Shown: positions 15,715-24,111 of the stretch, piece after piece
Layout of the letters: each line of letters starts with the position of its first letter
Numbering within the stretch: position 1 is the first letter of the stretch
Source: Candidatus Heimdallarchaeota archaeon
GTDB taxonomy: Archaea; Asgardarchaeota; Heimdallarchaeia; JABLTI01
Length of the DNA: 64,000 nt
Direction: 5' to 3'
Assembly (NCBI GenBank): GCA_018238155.1
Contig: JABCTZ010000011.1
Coordinates: 1 to 64,000, forward strand
Made by a program: the position numbers and the translations under genes
Notes under the pieces: generated by a model
What the model saw: only the letters and a program-made list of their open reading frames with translations
The model's database searches: none
What the model was told of the DNA's origin: nothing

Positions 15715-16587
15715 TTGACCCACAGTATTCCTTCCTTTGAATTCTATCCTAAACGTTTTCTCTCTTCCGAGGAGAAGGAGTTCGTTCTCTGGTTGCAGTC
15801 TTTTCGTATTCACGATCATTATCAGCTCATTTCCGGCTTTGCTCTTGCTTCCAAGGTCAAGGAGCTTTGGTCTTGGCTTCTTGATGGTGTCAGCGTTTCC
15901 ACTCTTCAGAAGCATCTTGTCCGTTTGACCGCTTCCTCTTCCCGTCATAACAAGAGTTATCTTAATCGTGAGTTTCGTTTGAGCAATGGTCGCCCTTTTG
16001 GTCTTTGGTTGTTTCGCAAAGGTCTTATCCGTGGCTATTCCCTTCCTCAAGCTGGTGTTCGCCGTATCGTTCATTATGGTTATCCTGTTAATCGCTATCC
16101 TTTGGTTATGAAAAATTTCGTTTCCCCTTTTCCCCCTCACAATTTTTTCGCTTCCCTCTGCTCTTCCTCTCTTCAGTCTGACCTTGGTTCCAATGTCCTT
16201 CGTAAGGTCGATCCTCATAAATATTCTATTCCCCATAGTGATGGTTCTGGTCACTATGTCGTTGACAATTGCTATGCTTTTCATTATCGCGGTCGTGAGC
16301 ACTATCTTTGGCAAGAAGTCCATACTGGTACCGAAGGTTATGATTCGAAAATTTTTTTGAAACACCTCATTACCATGGAGCATTATCTCAATTCCACTCA
16401 GAACGGTTTCTATGTTGTCTTTCTCCCCTTCGTCCGCGACCTTACCCTCCGTGCTGAACCCGCTATTTCCCGCCTTTCCTCTCTCTCTCCTTCTACAAGT
16501 CCTCTTCGTCGTTGTTTCGTCATTCCCTATACTCATATTCCCCTTTTCAAAGAACGCTTAGGTTTTTATCGTCATCAGACACGATAA
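15715..16587 (+). CDS. Replication-relaxation-like plasmid protein (possible wHTH plus nuclease-fold domain)
   Basis: 290 residues from a TTG at 15715; no earlier start exists after an in-frame stop at 15670. Residues about 15-130 look like a helical/winged-helix part. The C-terminal half has HYRGREHYLWQEVHTGTEG, then KIFLKHLITMEHYL and a strand FYVVFLPF. This resembles the E-x-D-x-G-T-E...K...Y pattern of replication-relaxation proteins of plasmids and integrative elements (low-certainty recall). The coding strand is pyrimidine-rich and has higher GC than host genes, both signs of transfer. Confidence 0.55.
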   Translation: MTHSIPSFEFYPKRFLSSEEKEFVLWLQSFRIHDHYQLISGFALASKVKELWSWLLDGVSVSTLQKHLVRLTASSSRHNKSYLNREFRLSNGRPFGLWLFRKGLIRGYSLPQAGVRRIVHYGYPVNRYPLVMKNFVSPFPPHNFFASLCSSSLQSDLGSNVLRKVDPHKYSIPHSDGSGHYVVDNCYAFHYRGREHYLWQEVHTGTEGYDSKIFLKHLITMEHYLNSTQNGFYVVFLPFVRDLTLRAEPAISRLSSLSPSTSPLRRCFVIPYTHIPLFKERLGFYRHQTR

Positions 16588-16597
16588 TATTTGAGCA

Positions 16598-16873
16598 TTA
16601 TTTCTTTCCTCGTATGAACTCGTATGCTTGTTGTATCATCTCTGCATTAATGGTCTTCTTTTTTGAAAAATAGCATAGTTTGTCTGCCACTTTTGTTATC
16701 TCTTCCGCGAACTCATAGATGATGTTTTTCAACTGTAGTGCAGCATCACTTGCTACATACTTTTCCTTTGCATGGATCTTTATTATCCACTTGAACGGTG
16801 CGAGCGGAAAATTGGGATCATCGTCTTTCTTCTTTATAGCATTTAATAACTCAAGTGAAATTATATCAGTCAT
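16598..16873 (-). CDS. Divergent archaeal histone with N-terminal extension
   Basis: 91 residues with a complete histone fold from about residue 24: LAPFKWIIKIHAKEKYVASDA (helix 1 and loop 1), a long helix 2 (ALQLKNIIYEFAEEITKVADKLCYF) and KKKTINAEMIQQAYEFI (loop 2, helix 3). Compared with HMfB, the loop-1 Arg is replaced (EKYVASD for ERVSDD) and the loop-2 Asp of the Arg-Asp pair is Met. A 23-residue acidic/basic extension precedes the fold. It lies inside the foreign region and converges with the replication-relaxation-like gene 10 bp away. It may be an element-borne architectural protein. Confidence 0.85.
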   Translation of the reverse strand: MTDIISLELLNAIKKKDDDPNFPLAPFKWIIKIHAKEKYVASDAALQLKNIIYEFAEEITKVADKLCYFSKKKTINAEMIQQAYEFIRGKK

Positions 16874-17245
16874 CTTTCTAACACAAAAGATAGTTTAGAA
16901 GTTAGATTAAAAAGTCAACATAAAAGAAGAATTCTCGAGACGAAAAAGGAGAAAATCGAGAAGAACAAAGAAATGCGTGCTCTCACAAACAATGCGAGGC
17001 ACAGTTCTATGCCAGAGGCAAAACTGTGTAGGCTCAAATTATTTTATCTCTTGACCTGACCTATCAAGTTTTTAATTTGTTTAAAGAAAAAGCTACAATG
17101 ATGTTTAAACAGACAGCTATAAAATACTTCAAAAATGAATATGAAATTGCTAAGAAAGAGTATGGATTTTCCATTTGATTTATTTGAATTCCAAATAATA
17201 ATTATTGACTTTTACCAAAACCTTTTGGAGAAAAAAAGGGGGAAA
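16874..17245. other. Intergenic region between histone and ardC-like gene
   Basis: No credible gene. A short plus-strand frame (from 17135) runs antisense into the ArdC-like gene and looks spurious. The minus-strand histone promoter should lie near 16890-16930 but no clear TATA box stands out. A 6-bp inverted pair ACAGTT/AACTGT sits near 17000-17030. One CTCGAG occurs at 16934. Confidence 0.4.
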
Positions 17246-18133
17246 TTATTGAAGAAGCGTTTCTTCAATACCCTTTACCGAATGAGCAATGTGTTTGAGA
17301 GAGATGATCAGTTCTTGTGCAGTATCGCTGATCCTTTTAAGACATGCAAGTAACTTCTCTCGGTTGCCTTCATGAAGAGCGATATAATTGGGGGAGTTGA
17401 GTTTATAGCCAAAGTGATCAAGGACAACATAAGCGACTGCTTCTGCTTCCAGCTCGTTGATCTTTCTCCGGTCAGCGGTTCGCAATTCCTTGGGATGCAT
17501 TAGTTCGTGAGCAAACTCATGAGCCAATGTAGATGCTTGTCCGAGGGGAGTCATCCCTTCTTTCAGCTCTATTGTCCCTAAACCGCTTGTCCCCTGTGCA
17601 GTGAGTTCTTTAGTCACTACCGTAGTGTTGCATTGGTCGGCGTATACATTAAAATAAGCTATTAATTCTTGTCCACCATCGCCTTTATTGATCCATACAG
17701 GTTCTTCCGGAAGTGGTTCACCATCGGTCTGTTTTATGTCGAAGACATAGACCGCTCGGAAATAGATCCCTTTTTCGGTGACTTCCTCGCCTGTTCGGTC
17801 ATCGAGACGTTTCTTCTCGTATGTGCATGGTGCTAAGATAGCAATTCCTTTCTCACCTTTTCTTACGAATCGGTTGAGTTTTTTCCACTTGTTGATTCTG
17901 ACAACTTTTTGAGGGGTGTATCCAGCAACAAGGGAAGCGTTCGGTTGCTGACATAGGATTAACAGAATATTGTTGTAGGAGTATTTGTGGAACTTGGACA
18001 TCAATTGGAGATGTTTTTGCATTTCCTCTGATATACGAGCTTTTTCAGTCTGGTTGGCAAGTTCGTCGATAGCGTCTGTTATTTGCTCTTTGAGATCAGC
18101 TTGTTTTTGGGTCCAATCTTTTTTTGCAGTTAT
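17246..18133 (-). CDS. ArdC-like antirestriction protein: ssDNA-binding domain plus zinc peptidase
   Basis: Codes for an ArdC/DUF1738-type N-terminal ssDNA-binding domain (FHKYSYNNILLILCQQPNASLV, then KLNRFVRKGEKGIAILAP) and a zinc-metallopeptidase domain with LAHEFAHELMH and the third-ligand helix ELEAEAVAYVV. Such proteins protect incoming plasmid DNA. The first standard start is ATG 18022, but coding clearly continues upstream: 37 more in-frame codons give the usual family helix before FHKYS. They begin at an ATA (18131-18133) 8 nt after a strong AAGGAGGT. I therefore give 295 residues with a non-standard AUA start. A hairpin TTGAAGAA/TTCTTCAA sits at its 3' end. Confidence 0.85.
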   Translation of the reverse strand: MTAKKDWTQKQADLKEQITDAIDELANQTEKARISEEMQKHLQLMSKFHKYSYNNILLILCQQPNASLVAGYTPQKVVRINKWKKLNRFVRKGEKGIAILAPCTYEKKRLDDRTGEEVTEKGIYFRAVYVFDIKQTDGEPLPEEPVWINKGDGGQELIAYFNVYADQCNTTVVTKELTAQGTSGLGTIELKEGMTPLGQASTLAHEFAHELMHPKELRTADRRKINELEAEAVAYVVLDHFGYKLNSPNYIALHEGNREKLLACLKRISDTAQELIISLKHIAHSVKGIEETLLQ

Positions 18134-18273
18134 CGGATAGACCTCCTTAGGTTTTGGTTTATAAAGTCAATAATTAACAAGAAGTGAGAAGGGGAATATA
18201 AAAAGACAGAGAAGCGAAAAAGATATACACTGTGAAAGAAATAACAGATAATGTTTAAGTGTGGAGAAAGAAA

Positions 18274-19020
18274 ATGGAATTATTAGATTTTTATTATATG
18301 GGTATTAATTTTGCGTATTGTTTACAGATATTATTTTTTACTCGAAAAGGTGTAACAGTTCCAATTTATGGCAAAGGTGGACTTTTATCAGCTTTTGTGG
18401 TTATTCGTTCTTTATTAGAAAAAAATAGAATTTCAAATAGAGCTCAAAGAGGAATAAAAAAAGAAATCGAATATCTAAAAGACAATTATACTGAAGAAAA
18501 ATCATTTTTAACCTTAATTGATGCAGAAAAGATAGATGGAAAAGTTATCTCTTGGAAAGAATTAGTAATGGATGAGTTGGAAAAGATAGTAGTTTTTAGA
18601 GCAGTTGCTGATGGAATATTAAATTCTAACAGATTATGTGAAGGAGCTAAAATTTTTTTCCAAAATAAAATTTGGAGAAAACTACCAAAGATAATTAAGG
18701 ATGACTTAGAAGAATCAACTAAGTGCCTTATAACAGAATCTTGGACCGCTTCTGGTTTAATGTCCATGAGAGCTCTTGAATCTGGAGTAAAAAAATATTA
18801 CACAAAAATTACTGGCATTTCTGCTGATGGAAAAACTTTTGGTGCAATGTTGGGAGAATTAAGAAATAATTCTAACGCAGATTCAAAATTGATTGGTTAT
18901 CTTGACTTCCTGAAAGATATTCGAAATGATTTAGCACATCCAAATAATCGAATAAAACAATCAGATGCAGAACAGGTATTCCAACATACCATACAAGTTT
19001 TGAGTATTTTCTTTGTTTAA
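18274..19020 (+). CDS. HEPN-like (DUF4145-type) protein
   Basis: About 248 residues from ATG 18274, preceded by GGAG. The protein is helical. The C-terminal third resembles DUF4145/HEPN: SGLMSMRALESGVKKYY, then LDFLKDIRNDLAHPNNRIKQSDAEQ. RNDLAH is an Rx4H motif, the catalytic RNase signature of HEPN domains. The N-terminal 130 residues are not recognised. HEPN RNases are common in toxin-antitoxin and abortive-infection systems. It lies at the edge of the mobile region, pointing away from the ardC-like gene. Confidence 0.6.
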   Translation: MELLDFYYMGINFAYCLQILFFTRKGVTVPIYGKGGLLSAFVVIRSLLEKNRISNRAQRGIKKEIEYLKDNYTEEKSFLTLIDAEKIDGKVISWKELVMDELEKIVVFRAVADGILNSNRLCEGAKIFFQNKIWRKLPKIIKDDLEESTKCLITESWTASGLMSMRALESGVKKYYTKITGISADGKTFGAMLGELRNNSNADSKLIGYLDFLKDIRNDLAHPNNRIKQSDAEQVFQHTIQVLSIFFV

Positions 19021-19159
19021 GAAGAAATATAAAAGAACAAATTTTGATTAGAGAACACTTAGAATTAAAAATTGGGAGTATGAAAGCATTTTCTGTTATT
19101 GAAATTTCTTGGTTTTAACATGATTTTTGTTACTATAAAAAAGAAAGGAAAGAATGGAC

Positions 19160-19516
19160 TCAATCAAGGCCAATATGGCCTATGAGTTCACTCATACATA
19201 GGAAACTAAATAGTTCCTCAAGTTCCCAGCCGGTAAGTGTTCTGTTTATGGCGGATTTTTTTTGAACTGAGCGGAAATTATATCGTAAGATGTAGTCGAC
19301 TTTTATCCACGCATGTGTTGAAAAATAGAAACCGATTTTCTGTTTTGCAACATTGATTAGACATTTTTCTTGCCGGAAATAGACTCTAAAGCTTGTTACA
19401 GCTTGTCTATAGGAGAGAACCAAGGACTTACATAGATCCTTTTCTCTTTCGCGAAGATATTCCTGTAAGAATGCTTCTTCTTCAGGATTCTTACTTATTT
19501 CTATAGCTTGTGTCAT
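19160..19516 (-). CDS. Small protein of unknown function
   Basis: About 118 residues from ATG 19516; an in-frame ATG five codons upstream is possible. The N-terminal half is a charged helix (EEEAFLQEYLREREKDLCKSL), the rest mixed with several aromatic residues. No family recognised. A perfect 14-bp inverted repeat flanks its promoter region (19517-19530 and 19630-19643), and a good TATA-like TTTAAACTATAAAAA lies at about 19573-19587, upstream in plus orientation. Confidence 0.5.
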   Translation of the reverse strand: MTQAIEISKNPEEEAFLQEYLREREKDLCKSLVLSYRQAVTSFRVYFRQEKCLINVAKQKIGFYFSTHAWIKVDYILRYNFRSVQKKSAINRTLTGWELEELFSFLCMSELIGHIGLD

Positions 19517-19643
19517 GTTAATGTACCTCATATTTCAATGTATAATGCTTTCAAACTTACAAAGAAGTAAGATTTAAACTATAAAAAGATAGAAAAATAG
19601 ACGACGAACCGATGCTCAAGTTAATTTTTTGAGGTACATTAAC
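19517..19643. repeat. 14-bp perfect inverted repeat plus nested hairpin
   Basis: GTTAATGTACCTCA (19517-19530) recurs inverted as TGAGGTACATTAAC (19630-19643). The second copy sits inside a further nested structure, ACCGATG (19608-19614) with CATCGGT (19654-19660), and an inner CTCAA/TTGAG. The pair could be an operator for the small gene, or the folded end of a mobile element. Confidence 0.6.
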
Positions 19644-19690
19644 TTCTTTGGTACATCGGTGTCGCTGTTAGCAAGTACTAACCGTTACTA

Positions 19691-20647
19691 TTAAACGAAG
19701 CGTTTTCTTTTTTTCTTGGTTCGCAGAACAGAAATTAGTATTATGGATGCCAGAGTTACAATTATCATTGAATTCTTATTTGATAAATCAAAGGAGGGAA
19801 AGAGGTTGTTGGTTAAAGGATAATCGGGATCATTAAGATAGCTCTCAGTCAAGTCATCTATGAAATCATTATCAGAATCCATCCACCCAGTGTGTAAAAC
19901 CGAACCTCTGAATGAATACCAAGGATTATCACCTGATTGAGAAACACCTGTTAGAGATAAGGAATAAACGAAATGGTCTGTAGAACAGATGAAAATTTCA
20001 GACAGATTATCATTATTAATATCAGCAATTAAAGGACTGGAAAAAATCATATTATCTGTTTTATACGACCAAATTTCTTTACCCATATAATCCAAACAAT
20101 AAAGATAATTATCATCGGAACCGCAAAGAACTTCCATAAATCCATCATTATTTAAATCAGCAATAGCTGGTGAAGAACGAATATTTCTCCAAGTATCATA
20201 AGACCATAATTCTCTACCAAGGTAATTAAGACAATAGATTTTATTATCTTCTGAACCAAAAATGATCTCTAACTTTTTATCCTGGTTGAGATTTGCTATT
20301 GCTGGAGAGGAATAAATATCACTACCTGTAAGAAATGACCATTCAATTTGACCATCAGAAGATAAACAATAAAACTTATTATCTGTAGAACCAAACAAGA
20401 TTTCAAAATCGCCATCTAAATCTATATCAGCGATTGTTGGTGATACAAACACAGAACCTGATGTTTTAAAAGACCAAATTTCATTCCCTTTTAAGTCAAT
20501 ACAATAGAGATAGTTATCGTCTGATCCGAACACTATCTCAAGTTCATTATCATTATTAATGTCCCAGACAGCAGGTGTAGATCGAATATCATCATTGGCT
20601 TGAAATGTCCAAATGGTTTCTCCCAATCGGTAACAACAATGATTCAA
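19691..20647 (-). pseudogene. Beta-propeller surface protein, 5'-truncated
   Basis: Up to 318 residues with five or more repeats of about 40 residues of the PQQ/FG-GAP type (SSPAIADLNNDG, LEIVFGSDDNYLYCIDLKG, EIWSFKT), calcium-binding-like DxNxDG turns, a C-terminal transmembrane helix (MIIVTLASIILISVL) and a basic tail, as in cell-surface proteins. It has no signal peptide: the frame starts abruptly in the middle of a repeat at the joint with the next gene (about 20625). I read it as the 3' part of a longer gene that lost its 5' part by deletion. Confidence 0.8.
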
Positions 20648-21188
20648 TCATATCTTTTCTCTTTAAAAATTCATAACACAGTACTTCTAATTGTTCTGGT
20701 GCTAATGAATACACTGTATCTGGTAGTTCCTTTTCGTTGAATAGCTGTCTGATTACCTTTCCATATTTTCTTAGATTTACTATTGTTGATCCTCTTGGTT
20801 GTATCGCTCCCAATATTGGATACTTAATATAATGAAGTTCTTCTACATTTTTTAGCTGCATTGTTTTGAAAATTAGTTTCTCGTTTTTATACTCTAATTC
20901 CTCGTACTCTATTTTCGTTCCTTCTTCTATTTCCCCCAGCAATAATTTATTTCTATGTAATTGTCGGTAAACTGCTACGATTATTGCTCCTTTTTCCCTA
21001 CATTCTTTAAACCTATTCAATGCTGGCTTTACTCCTCTTTGAATGCTCTCTGAGTAATCTTTTGGATCAATACTTTTTACATTCTCATAATGAATGCCTA
21101 TCTTTCGATTATCCCATAGATATGTTAAGATATCATATCTATTGCTCAATTTGTGTCTAATAAAAATAACAGGTTTCGTTTCAGTCAT
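20592..21188 (-). pseudogene. Truncated gene, possibly a restriction-nuclease-like protein (N-terminal part)
   Basis: About 198 residues from ATG 21188. An N-terminal alpha/beta domain is followed by a linker with PDTVYSLAPEQLEVLCYEFLKRKDMIESLLLPIGR, which I recall as the segment ahead of a Mrr-like nuclease core (low certainty). The last dozen codons after PIGR are read out of frame from the beta-propeller gene, so the natural C-terminus is missing. Same strand as the propeller fragment; both end at the same joint. Confidence 0.6.
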
Positions 21189-21349
21189 AATTCTCAACCT
21201 TTCCTATTTTGAAAGAAACTCTTCTCCTTTTCCAATTTAATTATTCTTAATTCGTACATATTCATTCTTATCTTCTTTCTTACTCGCTTTTTCTCATTAG
21301 CAATTCTTTTAATATCCCAATTCCCGTTCTCATTACGGGGATAGTAGTA

Positions 21350-21892
21350 TTGAATACCGATAAAAAATGGTTAATTATTTCGCTATTAGGTTTAAGTTTG
21401 CTTTTTGTAACTATTTTTGCACCATTTATTAGTTATAAATGGGATGATGGAATAAACATTCATGAAGAGTATGTTTATTTTGATGGTGATTGGAAAATTA
21501 TCGATATTGATTCATCTGGTGAAACTGTGGTTGTTGGTGATTTTCAAGATTGGGAAGGGCATTTTCTTCTTAGCAGTCCCATACTTCTTTTAATTGGAAT
21601 TGGTATCACTATAATAGCAAGTTTTGCATTAATTTTTGAAATAAACAATCTTTGGAAAACATCTTTTCGAGTTATTAATTTATTAGGTTCATCCCTCGGT
21701 TTTATAGGAGCTATGCTTTATGTGCCATTTGCCATTTATGTTGTTCAAATAAATTATATTACTTTCTCAGTCACTGCAGGTTTTGTTATTGAAACACTGG
21801 CACTTCTTTTCATTGCACTCTTTAATGGTTATTGTCTATTTGGCACTATTGTAAAAAATCACGAAAAAAGATTAGAGAGAAAAAGTATGTAA
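21350..21892 (+). CDS. Small integral membrane protein, four transmembrane segments
   Basis: 180 residues from a TTG at 21350. Hydrophobic segments lie at about 8-28, 78-102, 108-132 and 140-165. A soluble loop of about 45 residues follows the first (YKWDDGINIHEEYVYFDGDWK). Family not recognised. The weak start region (no clear ribosome site) leaves the first codon uncertain. Confidence 0.6.
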   Translation: MNTDKKWLIISLLGLSLLFVTIFAPFISYKWDDGINIHEEYVYFDGDWKIIDIDSSGETVVVGDFQDWEGHFLLSSPILLLIGIGITIIASFALIFEINNLWKTSFRVINLLGSSLGFIGAMLYVPFAIYVVQINYITFSVTAGFVIETLALLFIALFNGYCLFGTIVKNHEKRLERKSM

Positions 21893-21920
21893 AGTAGTTT
21901 TTTCTTCATTTATTACACTT

Positions 21921-21941
21921 GTAAGTCGCTACATTTTTATC
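21921..21941 (+). repeat. 21-bp direct repeat, copy 1
   Basis: GTAAGTCGCTACATTTTTAT plus C is identical to 24047-24067. This copy lies 29 bp after the stop of the membrane-protein gene. The two copies bracket the frameshifted secretory gene. Confidence 0.85.
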
Positions 21942-21981
21942 AAAATAAAAATAAAAAAGTGAAGCAGTTATTATCTGCAGA

Positions 21982-23871
21982 TTATCCTCTCTTTACTCGT
22001 TTTTCAAGTGTTCGCCAAATAATGACCGTTGCAATACCAAATAAAGTCACTATTGAAATTGAGTCTATTCCTATAATATAGGAGCCGTTATTTGTAGTTA
22101 CTGAGTTTAAGATTATTGTTGATATCCTAACGTTTCCTACTTTATCATAAGCATATAGTACAAAAACTTTAGTTACTAGTATTTTTGAATATTGATGTAG
22201 ATAATAAAAAATACTCTGATCAATATTTCTCTTAACAATACTAGTTACAGTGTGATTTGTATACTGAAAGGGTATGAGGGTATTGATACTATTATTACAA
22301 GGCGAGAAAATTGATGAATTATTAATTACGAATTTTGAATCCACAAATCCAGAAAGCTCATCTTTTATGATAATTTGTAATAGAAAATATTTCTCAGTTT
22401 TATGACTAGCAGTGAATGTAAAATTGTTATCTATTGCTTTGAACTGATTATTAACAAAAACACTATTATCAGCAAATACTGTTTCATTTCCAGTAGCATA
22501 GAATGTTTCAAGCATAGGCGTTTCAGTATCATCAATGGTACCAAATTCAGAACAGTATTGCCCAAGGAGTTTTGTCAAGTAAAATAAATAACCTTTAATT
22601 GAACAATATTGACTAGAATAAAGTCTATCTAGAAGTAGATATGTTTGTGTTGAATAGTCCATGGTATATCTATCTAATTCAGATGAATAGTAACATATTG
22701 AGAAGTAGTAATTCATTATTTTCCTTTGAATTGTCGGATAGTTTTCTTCAGGGTAATATTCATCTAAAACTTCCATTAATCCAAACAAGTCAAAGATATT
22801 GTAATAAATATAGACGCTTCCATAAATATCATTTTTGAGATAATCATAGAGTTCTTGTGAAGCAATTATAGGTTGTAGTAAATCAACTCCCATATTTGAG
22901 AATAATAAACTAATACCGAAATCTGTTATTTCCTTTGCATAGCTATTATTATAATCAACTAAATCTAGTGCTATTGCAAACTTATAACCTTCCCAATCAT
23001 CATCATTAGTGAACTCCTTATTGTTCCAAAGATTATCTATAACTGATTCACCAAAAGTAACAAGAGAACTATTAGAAAATTCTTCACCAGCTTCAATACA
23101 TAATAATCCATAAGCTGCTGATGAATACCAATTAGAGAAGGTTACTGTTGAAAGACTATCGATTTGTTTTTGGATTGTTGTTATTAGTAATGAAGTATTA
23201 AATGAATAATCTAGCCATTTCAATGCAGATCTTAGGTTGCTGATACTAGAGTAGTTTTTACCGTAATCAAAAGATCTACCAACTATTTTACCACTAATTT
23301 CTCGTAAGAGTAATGTATTAAGTGAAGCATTAATGAACTTCTCAATTGTTCCTACTTTTGTTATTTCTATTGAAAAATCTCATGAATAGTATTTAGTAGA
23401 TGCATTTAATGAATCAACTAGACTAAACAGTAAAAATTCTGTGAGATATGGAGTATAATAATTTAGATAGTTTGGATCAAAAATTAGAAGAGAACCATTA
23501 AATTCAGTTGGAGTTGAAACAGCTATCTCTCTAACTGAGGGACTCAAGTATTCCTCTTTATTTATCGCTAGTTCTTCTGACCAATACTTTGCGTTAGTTA
23601 CTACATCAATAAATGCTGAATGAAATTTGGTTTCATTATAATCATCGGTCAATAAATCCTGCGTATATAGCTGATCAACAAACATAGCAAACCAATCACT
23701 ATACGAGGAACTGTTTATTATAGATTGATTTTTAATTGAAACAGTTAATTGAACATTACTCTCACCATTCAATTCAATTTTCACTAAACCAAAATTCAAA
23801 ATTATTAATATTAATAAGAAAAATATTTTTCGTCTGAAATAACTTCTCCGAAATAAAACTTTAATCATCAA
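21982..23871 (-). pseudogene. Secreted/membrane-anchored protein gene split by a frameshift
   Basis: Two frames make one protein. The upstream one (23380-23871, 163 residues) has an N-terminal hydrophobic signal (IFFLLILIILNFGLV) and ends STKYYS-stop. Reading continues one base shifted at about 23385 without a stop, through HEIFSIEITKVGTIEKFINA, into the second (to 21982), which ends with a transmembrane helix (IDSISIVTLFGIATVIIW) and a basic tail. The joined product is about 630 residues, helical, with many Tyr, Ser and Asn. The second frame has no ATG near its start, which supports one gene broken by an indel. A sequencing error is the alternative. Confidence 0.75.
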
Positions 23872-24046
23872 AGATTAATTGAATTGATTGCATAAATAAA
23901 GGTTATGTTTCCCACACAAGTACCTTGAGTTAACTCGTGGAACTTTTTCTATTGAGCGCAAACTTAGTATTATAGACAGATTGTTGAACAAAAGTAAGAG
24001 CATAAAATGTGAACTTTAGATTATCTTTTTCCTCTTTTTTACCTTA

Positions 24047-24067
24047 GTAAGTCGCTACATTTTTATC
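24047..24067 (+). repeat. 21-bp direct repeat, copy 2, in the enolase promoter region
   Basis: Identical to 21921-21941. It ends 45 bp before the enolase start and includes TTTTTATC, a possible TATA element, so this copy may act as the enolase promoter. Confidence 0.85.
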
Positions 24068-24111
24068 TAAAATTAATTAATTTTGATTAGAATAGAATTG
24101 GTGTTGGTAAT

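Noticed and set aside
15365..15718. Plus-strand 117-residue hydrophobic ORF beginning inside tRNA-Leu
   Set aside because: Phe/Leu/Ser string follows from the pyrimidine-rich composition. It starts inside a tRNA gene and has no credible ribosome site.
15604..16536. Minus-strand 310-residue basic ORF
   Set aside because: Antisense to the replication-relaxation-like gene; Arg/Lys/Thr-rich low-complexity product typical of a shadow frame.
17135..17353. Plus-strand 72-residue ORF
   Set aside because: Overlaps the ArdC-like gene antisense, no motif and no clear start signal.
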